Shown here one piece after another: positions 62,129 through 64,000 of a DNA stretch of 64,000 nucleotides. The DNA is taken from the NCBI RefSeq assembly GCF_011009015.1, contig NZ_CP048878.1, forward strand, positions 2,696,354 through 2,760,353, given 5' to 3'. The notes under the pieces were generated by a model. That model ran no database searches and was not told the DNA's origin. It was given only the letters and a program-made list of their open reading frames with translations. Position 1 is the stretch's first letter; every line of letters begins with the position of its first letter. The translations under genes and the position numbers were made by a program. Origin of the DNA: Spartinivicinus ruber (GTDB taxonomy: Bacteria; Pseudomonadota; Gammaproteobacteria; Pseudomonadales; Zooshikellaceae).

Positions 62129-64000
62129 GTGGTCTCTATTGGTGAATTAAAAAAACAAATCAACCGCTGTATGTTAAAGGATCGCTTTCCTTTACGGCGG
62201 GCAATCCAGCAGCAATTCAAACACAAAGACCCTGTCAAACTTGAACAATTAGCTGAAAGAGTGACTGCTTCTTGTCAGCAGGTTGCTACCCGTCAAACAG
62301 GTTTACCTAAACCAGAATACGACGATGCCTTGCCTATTGCCCAAAAGCGGGAAGAAATTGCCAAGGCGATTCAAGCCAATCAAGTGGTGGTAATTGCTGG
62401 GGAAACAGGCTCAGGGAAAACCACCCAATTGCCCAAAATATGCCTGGAGCTAGGCCGTGGAATATACGGTACTATAGGCCATACTCAACCCCGTAGACTG
62501 GCGGCGCGTTCAGTAGCTAGCCGGATTAGCGAAGAGCTTAATTGTGCACTGGGCCAGCAAGTGGGCTATCAGGTGCGTTTTACTGACCAAGTCGGTGATA
62601 ACAGCCTAATTAAATTAATGACCGACGGTATCTTGCTGGCAGAAATACAGCAGGATCGGTTTTTAAATCAATATGACACTTTAATTATTGATGAAGCCCA
62701 TGAGCGTAGTTTAAACATCGACTTTTTATTAGGTTATTTAAAACATATTTTACCTAAGCGTCCTGATTTAAAATTGATTATTACCTCGGCTACCATTGAT
62801 GTTGAAAGGTTTTCCCGTCATTTTGATAATGCACCTGTCATTGAAGTCTCTGGTCGTACTTATCCGGTTGAAGTTTGTTATCGACCGCTAACTGAAAGTG
62901 CAGAAGATGAAGATGAGTCTAGTAAAGAACAGGATATTAGTATTCAGCAGGGCATTGTTAATGTTTTAACAGAAATCGAACATCAAGAAAGACAGGAAAA
63001 GTATGTTGGCAGTAATGATGTGCTGGTATTTTTAAGTGGTGAAAGGGAGATTCGCGAGACAGCTCATTTTTTACGTAAATGCCAGTTTCGAGATACAGAA
63101 ATACTCCCGCTTTATGCACGATTAAGTGCAGCAGAACAACTGCGAATATTTCAATCTCATCGTGGTCGTCGAGTTATTTTGGCGACTAATGTAGCAGAAA
63201 CCTCTTTAACCGTGCCAGGTATTAAGTATGTGATTGATCCTGGTTTTGCGAGGATTAGTCGTTATAGTTACCGCTCAAAAGTACAACGGCTGCCAATTGA
63301 AGCTGTTTCTCAAGCCAGTGCTAATCAGCGAAAAGGGCGTTGTGGTCGGGTCAGTGATGGGGTGTGTTTTCGATTATATTCGGAAGAGGATTTTTTAGCT
63401 CGGCCAGAGTTTACGGATGCCGAAATTTTACGGACTAATTTAGCTGCTGTTATTTTGCAAATGCTCAAATTACGGCTAGGGGAAATTACTGACTTTCCTT
63501 TTGTTGATCCACCTGATCCGCGCTTTATTAAAGATGGCTTCCGGTTACTCCATGAATTAGGGGCGGTCACTCAACAAAATAAGTTAACTCCTGTTGGCCA
63601 TCAACTTAGCCAGTTACCGATTGATCCACGCTTAGGCCGTATGCTATTAGCTGCAGGACAAAATCGAGCCTTAAATGAAGTGTTGGTGATTGTCAGTGCC
63701 CTGGGGGTTCAAGACCCAAGGGAGAGACCTGTCGAAAAACAACAGGCTGCTGATCAAGCGCACAATGAATTTAAAGATGACGATTCAGACTTTATGAGTG
63801 TACTGAATTTATGGCAATTTTATGAAGAGCAACGCCAGGAGATAAGCCAAAATCAGTTAAGAAAGCTCTGTAAAAAGCGCTTTTTATCCTTTATGCGAAT
63901 GCGGGAATGGCGAGATTTGCACCGGCAATTAATGTTGTCCTGTAAACAATTAAACTTACCCCTTAACCCGGAGCCTGCTGTTTATGCACCTATTCATCAG
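62129..64000 (+). CDS. hrpA: ATP-dependent RNA helicase HrpA, N-terminal part (runs off window)
   Basis: The frame is open from GTG 62129 (GAAGG 8 bp upstream) to the window end, 624 codons of a protein usually about 1300 aa. DEAH-box motifs in order are Walker A GETGSGKTTQLPKI, QPRRLAARSVASRI, Walker B IIDEAHERSLN, SATID, VLVFLSGEREIRETAHFLRK (helicase C), TNVAETSLTVPGI and QRKGRCGRVSDG (motif VI). EcHrpA-like spacing makes this HrpA rather than HrpB. It is involved in RNA and translation quality control. An in-frame stop at 62093-62095 limits upstream starts. Confidence 0.95.
   Translation, partial: MVSIGELKKQINRCMLKDRFPLRRAIQQQFKHKDPVKLEQLAERVTASCQQVATRQTGLPKPEYDDALPIAQKREEIAKAIQANQVVVIAGETGSGKTTQLPKICLELGRGIYGTIGHTQPRRLAARSVASRISEELNCALGQQVGYQVRFTDQVGDNSLIKLMTDGILLAEIQQDRFLNQYDTLIIDEAHERSLNIDFLLGYLKHILPKRPDLKLIITSATIDVERFSRHFDNAPVIEVSGRTYPVEVCYRPLTESAEDEDESSKEQDISIQQGIVNVLTEIEHQERQEKYVGSNDVLVFLSGEREIRETAHFLRKCQFRDTEILPLYARLSAAEQLRIFQSHRGRRVILATNVAETSLTVPGIKYVIDPGFARISRYSYRSKVQRLPIEAVSQASANQRKGRCGRVSDGVCFRLYSEEDFLARPEFTDAEILRTNLAAVILQMLKLRLGEITDFPFVDPPDPRFIKDGFRLLHELGAVTQQNKLTPVGHQLSQLPIDPRLGRMLLAAGQNRALNEVLVIVSALGVQDPRERPVEKQQAADQAHNEFKDDDSDFMSVLNLWQFYEEQRQEISQNQLRKLCKKRFLSFMRMREWRDLHRQLMLSCKQLNLPLNPEPAVYAPIHQ

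Noticed and set aside
1-64000. tRNA, rRNA, CRISPR arrays, integrase or intact transposase
   Set aside because: None was recognised on either strand by eye; a dedicated scan could still find a tRNA missed here.

Overview
The window is 64 kb of a Gram-negative bacterial chromosome. Signal peptides, lipoproteins, AcnA, GrxA, HrpA, FadD and DUF1285/DUF4823/DUF1499 proteins all point to a gammaproteobacterium. The moderate GC content and the many solitary periplasmic solute-binding proteins suggest a marine Oceanospirillales-type organism (Zooshikella/Spartinivicinus-like). That genus-level guess is inference only. No tRNA, rRNA, CRISPR array or intact transposase was seen.

Positions 1-19,300 are an AT-rich accessory region. 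It holds decayed phage genes (a frameshifted endonuclease at 229-470 and a P2 GpU tail fragment at 8495-8752), two tandem secreted paralogues (535-1496), a secreted toxin-like protein with a C-terminal RNase A-like domain (1993-4227), a broken GST gene, a GNAT acetyltransferase, a divergent HxlR regulator/hydrolase pair, and a cluster of SBP_bac_3 solute-binding proteins without permeases. The central discovery lies at 9868-15878. A 6.0-kb segment is bounded by inverted repeats of about 122 bp (about 97% identical) and by a 4-bp target duplication CTAG, and it has split a solute-binding-protein gene in two. Removing the segment and one CTAG restores an uninterrupted 294-codon gene, against 293 aa in the intact paralogue at 7429-8310. 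The cargo is a Rieske oxygenase, a 4-TM DMT-type permease, a full-length bifunctional OvoA (ovothiol synthase plus methyltransferase) and a signal-less SBP-like protein coupled to ovoA. It carries no transposase, so it looks like a non-autonomous transposon moving an ovothiol-type cassette.

Positions 19,600-46,400 look like ordinary chromosome: a choice-of-anchor I lipoprotein, Ap4A phosphorylase, a YiiX-type hydrolase, a class V aminotransferase, a TetR regulator, DUF4823 and DUF1285 proteins, and an oligopeptide-type ABC transporter (27465-33385: fused double ATPase, binding protein, two permeases). These are followed by a PilZ protein, an orphan sugar-type binding protein, a GldA/GldG-like ABC system with a DUF4340 protein (35781-40785), and a run with a mechanosensitive channel, a soluble MgtE-like protein, MgtE, a coiled-coil protein, DUF1499 and DUF1232.

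Positions 46,400-51,200 are accessory again. There is a 198-codon open frame with no start codon (46423-47019, minus). Next comes a translationally coupled two-gene toxin-like locus (50035-51171 and 47246-50035, minus) whose second protein ends in a possible CNF1/BLF1-like Cys-His pair. From 51,480 to the end the genes are metabolic: gamma-glutamyltransferase, aconitase A, glutaredoxin, two conserved hypothetical proteins, a monoacylglycerol-lipase-like hydrolase, FadD, and the first 624 codons of HrpA running off the right edge.
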